Source: an uncultured Hyphomonadaceae bacterium
GTDB lineage: Bacteria; Pseudomonadota; Alphaproteobacteria; Caulobacterales; Maricaulaceae
DNA length: 64,000 bases
Assembly: GCA_913058335.1 (NCBI GenBank)
Contig: CAJXPX010000018.1
Coordinates: 1-64,000, forward strand
Direction of reading: 5' to 3'
Numbering within the stretch: the first letter of the stretch is position 1; each line of letters begins with the position of its first letter. The notes below the pieces were generated by a model. The model did not search any database and was not told the origin of the DNA. It was given only the letters and a program-made list of their open reading frames with translations. The translations under genes were made by a program, and so were the position numbers. Positions 62,113 to 64,000 of this stretch are shown here, one piece after another.

Positions 62113-62424
62113 ATGAAAAACAGTTATCTTCTAGAAAGGCTACGAATTAGGAATATTGTATTATTCGTCGTATGTTACGGTCAAATATTTATTGTATCTT
62201 TCCTCCCTGAACTTTTCGATCAATCACACACATCAAATGAGACGGACTCTGAAGGTGTCACTATATATATGATTATTTTAAATCTATGTATTTTTATAAC
62301 TCTGGCCTTATATCTTATCCTTAATCCCTACCGAAGGTCAAAAGAGATACCTCCAATTGGAGAGAGTTACGTCAAAGTTTTGGCTATAATTTCGTTATTA
62401 GGAATGTTTATTTTAAGGCCCTGA
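62113..62424 (+). CDS. Small hypothetical membrane protein
   Basis: 103 residues with three hydrophobic helices (about 13-30, 50-70 and 86-101) separated by short polar loops. No motif or family recognised and no clear ribosome-binding site. It follows the permease by 86 bases in the same direction and may be read through from it. Confidence 0.45.
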   Translation: MKNSYLLERLRIRNIVLFVVCYGQIFIVSFLPELFDQSHTSNETDSEGVTIYMIILNLCIFITLALYLILNPYRRSKEIPPIGESYVKVLAIISLLGMFILRP

Positions 62425-62891
62425 CGCTCTCTTTATTTATACTTTTTCTTGATCAGTATATTTTGTCAACGCCGTATAATATTAGGAAAACTTAAGCCAG
62501 AGGGCTCGACATTTTGTTCTCCATTACTTTCAATGAACTGGGCAATGGTAAAACCATGACAGTCCCACTATGGATTTAGAGCTGTGACTAAAGGGCTTGG
62601 GCGGACAACGCTCCACAAGTTGCGTAGTATCATTTGCTCTGATCGTAAGGTTAAGCGCACAGAATAGCGCGTCGGCGGCATTATTCATGATGACGGCTCT
62701 TTGCGGCTTTAATTAGCTTGCGACCTCTAAAAACCCCAGAGATGGCGTGTATGAGCTTATTATGTGCCTGATCAGAAGACCACAATTTATGATGATTGGC
62801 GGTGGGGTACTCTTTCAATATTCAAAAAGCGGGTGGTCGCATAAAATGTCCACGCTTGATTTGCCGTAAGACAGGTTGTGATGACTAACAA
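62425..62891. other. Non-coding or decayed stretch
   Basis: 467 bp with only short interrupted frames. The forward frame from about 62534 (MNWAMVKP, stop, then QSHYGFRAVTKGLGRTTLHK) and a short reverse frame opposite it both look vaguely protein-like, but I cannot tie either to a family. A mobile-element relic is possible. Confidence 0.3.
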
Positions 62892-63473
62892 TCACAATGA
62901 ACTCCCAAACTCATGTGAAATGAAGATTAGTAAGCCTATGGCAATAAGCACGACGCCCCCCATGAGCTCAGCGCGCTTCCCAAAGCGCGTGCCCAGTGAG
63001 GGACCGATATAAAACCCCAATGCGCTGGCCGCAAAGGAGACAAAGCCAATTATGGGCGCGGCAATCCAAATTGAAACGCTGGTGAGAGCGAAGGCAACGC
63101 CAATGGCGGCCGAGTCTATGCTTGTCCCCAGAGCTGTAAGCCCCCAAAGCAGTCGCGAGGTCGGTTTGGGCGAATGACCTAAGCTGATATCATCGTCTTC
63201 GTCATGAAGAACATCAAATATCATTTTTGCTCCGACGCCGCCTAAAAGGATTAATGCAATCCAATGGTCAAACGATCTTATGACCTCAGCAAAAAGGGAC
63301 GCGAGGCTCCACCCCAAAGCACACATGCCGCCTTCAAAAATGCCAAACACGGCTCCAATTCTAATCGCCTCCGGCACGGATCGCGTGCGGGCGCGCGTTC
63401 CCTTGGCAACGGCCACGGCAAAAGCATCTGTGGACAAAGCAAGGGATATTGGAAGAATGATCTTGAGTGACAT
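62892..63473 (-). CDS. mntP: Manganese efflux pump MntP
   Basis: 193 residues with six membrane helices. The two conserved acidic motifs of the family are seen: ALSTDAFAVAVAKGTRAR in helix 1 and GTSIDSAAIGVAFALT in helix 4; GGVGAKMIFDVLHDED lies between. AAGG stands 7 bases before the ATG. MntP exports excess Mn(II). I looked for a yybP-ykoY manganese riboswitch in the 228-bp leader and did not see its conserved core. Confidence 0.88.
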   Translation of the reverse strand: MSLKIILPISLALSTDAFAVAVAKGTRARTRSVPEAIRIGAVFGIFEGGMCALGWSLASLFAEVIRSFDHWIALILLGGVGAKMIFDVLHDEDDDISLGHSPKPTSRLLWGLTALGTSIDSAAIGVAFALTSVSIWIAAPIIGFVSFAASALGFYIGPSLGTRFGKRAELMGGVVLIAIGLLIFISHEFGSSL

Positions 63474-63701
63474 TTTAGAACCTTATCGTGGGTGATTAGC
63501 CAAAAATTGGTTATCGCTCAACATGAGCCGTGATAGTTCCATGGCAATAGATTGTCGAGTTCTGTCATCTTAGTGTTTTGAATGATTTTGATTGCCTAGG
63601 CCATTTAGCACAATACGGATATTCTCCTCGGTAGAATGCTGCACAGTAAACGCTCGGCACACCTCGCCAAATGCTAAAATATCGCTTCATATGCGGAAGA
63701 G

Positions 63702-64000
63702 TTATTCTTCCAGTTCAACCTCAACAGTCACATGCGACAGACCGTGAATATGACTTAATTTTTCTTTGTAAAAGGATGGTGGTCGGGGTGTCTTTGTTTT
63801 TAAGGATAATATAAGCCCCTGGTGACCGGGCCCTAATTCCCAGAGGTGTAAATCCGTAATCTGATTATCAGCCTCGTCGATAGCCTTCCGAACCTTAGTT
63901 TCAAAATGGTCGGCCTCATCCCGATAGTTAAGAAGCGTGGCGGCAGTGTCGCGTATCAATCCCCACGACCAGCGTGCAATCACAAGAGCGCCGACAATAC
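63702..64000 (-). CDS. Cation diffusion facilitator (DmeF-like), C-terminal part only
   Basis: The frame is open to the right edge and ends with a TAA at 63704-63702. It reads ALVIARWSWGLIRDTAATLL (end of the last membrane helix), then a cytoplasmic domain with KAIDEADNQITDLHLWELGP and HIHGLSHVTVEVE. This is the end of a DmeF/CzcD-type protein. The membrane domain lies outside the window. Unlike the short CDF at 55025, it keeps the C-terminal domain. Confidence 0.8.
   Translation of the reverse strand, partial: IVGALVIARWSWGLIRDTAATLLNYRDEADHFETKVRKAIDEADNQITDLHLWELGPGHQGLILSLKTKTPRPPSFYKEKLSHIHGLSHVTVEVELEE

Noticed and set aside
63474-63701. yybP-ykoY manganese riboswitch upstream of mntP
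   Set aside because: Read on the minus strand, the leader lacks the conserved core loops of that riboswitch.

Overview
The window looks like chromosome (or an accessory replicon) of an alphaproteobacterium, probably a marine, Hyphomonadaceae-like organism. This is inference from gene style: three TonB-dependent receptors with alphaproteobacterial TonB-box motifs, a RibBA whose GTP-cyclohydrolase half lacks the zinc cysteines, FbpABC/PiuC iron genes, and moderate GC. I recognised no rRNA, tRNA or CRISPR array. Accessory blocks are separated by decayed mobile DNA: an integrase remnant at the left edge, a degenerate stretch at about 22.6-25.0 kb, and an IS3-family OrfA remnant at 43.7-43.8 kb.

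Region 1 (0.4-9.5 kb), surface and secretion: a TonB-dependent receptor, a winged-helix/TPR regulator, a secreted PLAT-domain protein, and a giant trimeric-autotransporter adhesin with 38 exact 16-residue head repeats. The adhesin's membrane anchor is in another frame. The PLAT gene and the adhesin share a 26-nt upstream element holding an 11-bp-spaced direct repeat, the kind of site an OmpR/PhoB-type winged helix binds.

Region 2 (9.8-22.2 kb), a co-directional GntR-controlled operon that looks like D-glutamate / N-acyl-D-amino-acid or muropeptide catabolism: TonB receptor, YkvI-type transporter, serine beta-lactamase-fold hydrolase, DgcN-like and DgcA-like enzymes, N-acyl-D-amino-acid deacylase-like amidohydrolase, and 2-oxoacid dehydrogenase E1 alpha and beta.

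Region 3 (25.1-43.5 kb), the most striking block: a camphor-type (bicyclic monoterpenoid ketone) degradation cluster. It has a P450cam/CYP101-like P450 directly behind a zinc alcohol dehydrogenase (the camD-camC order), a flavin reductase, an OTEMO-like Baeyer-Villiger monooxygenase, a diketocamphane-monooxygenase-like luciferase-family enzyme, a second luciferase-family enzyme, a CoA ligase, a crotonase, an SMP-30 lactonase-like protein, two SDRs, a private RibBA, a TonB receptor and two TetR regulators. Several promoters share the palindrome AGCCTAAT-N4-ATTAGGCT, so the block appears to be one regulon. Ferredoxin and ferredoxin reductase partners for the P450 are not in the window.

Region 4 (44.0-56.2 kb), metal resistance: a His/Cys-rich small protein, a CzcCBA-type RND pump, a P1B-4-like SPC-motif ATPase, a small membrane protein plus multicopper oxidase, and a CDF efflux protein with LspA. 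A MerR-family sensor lies beside them; two 19-bp-spacer promoters with almost the same dyad mark its probable targets.

Region 5 (56.5-64.0 kb), iron and manganese: a lipoprotein and a PiuC dioxygenase around a Fur-like box, an FbpABC ferric-iron transporter, a small membrane protein, MntP, and the C-terminal end of a second CDF protein running off the right edge.
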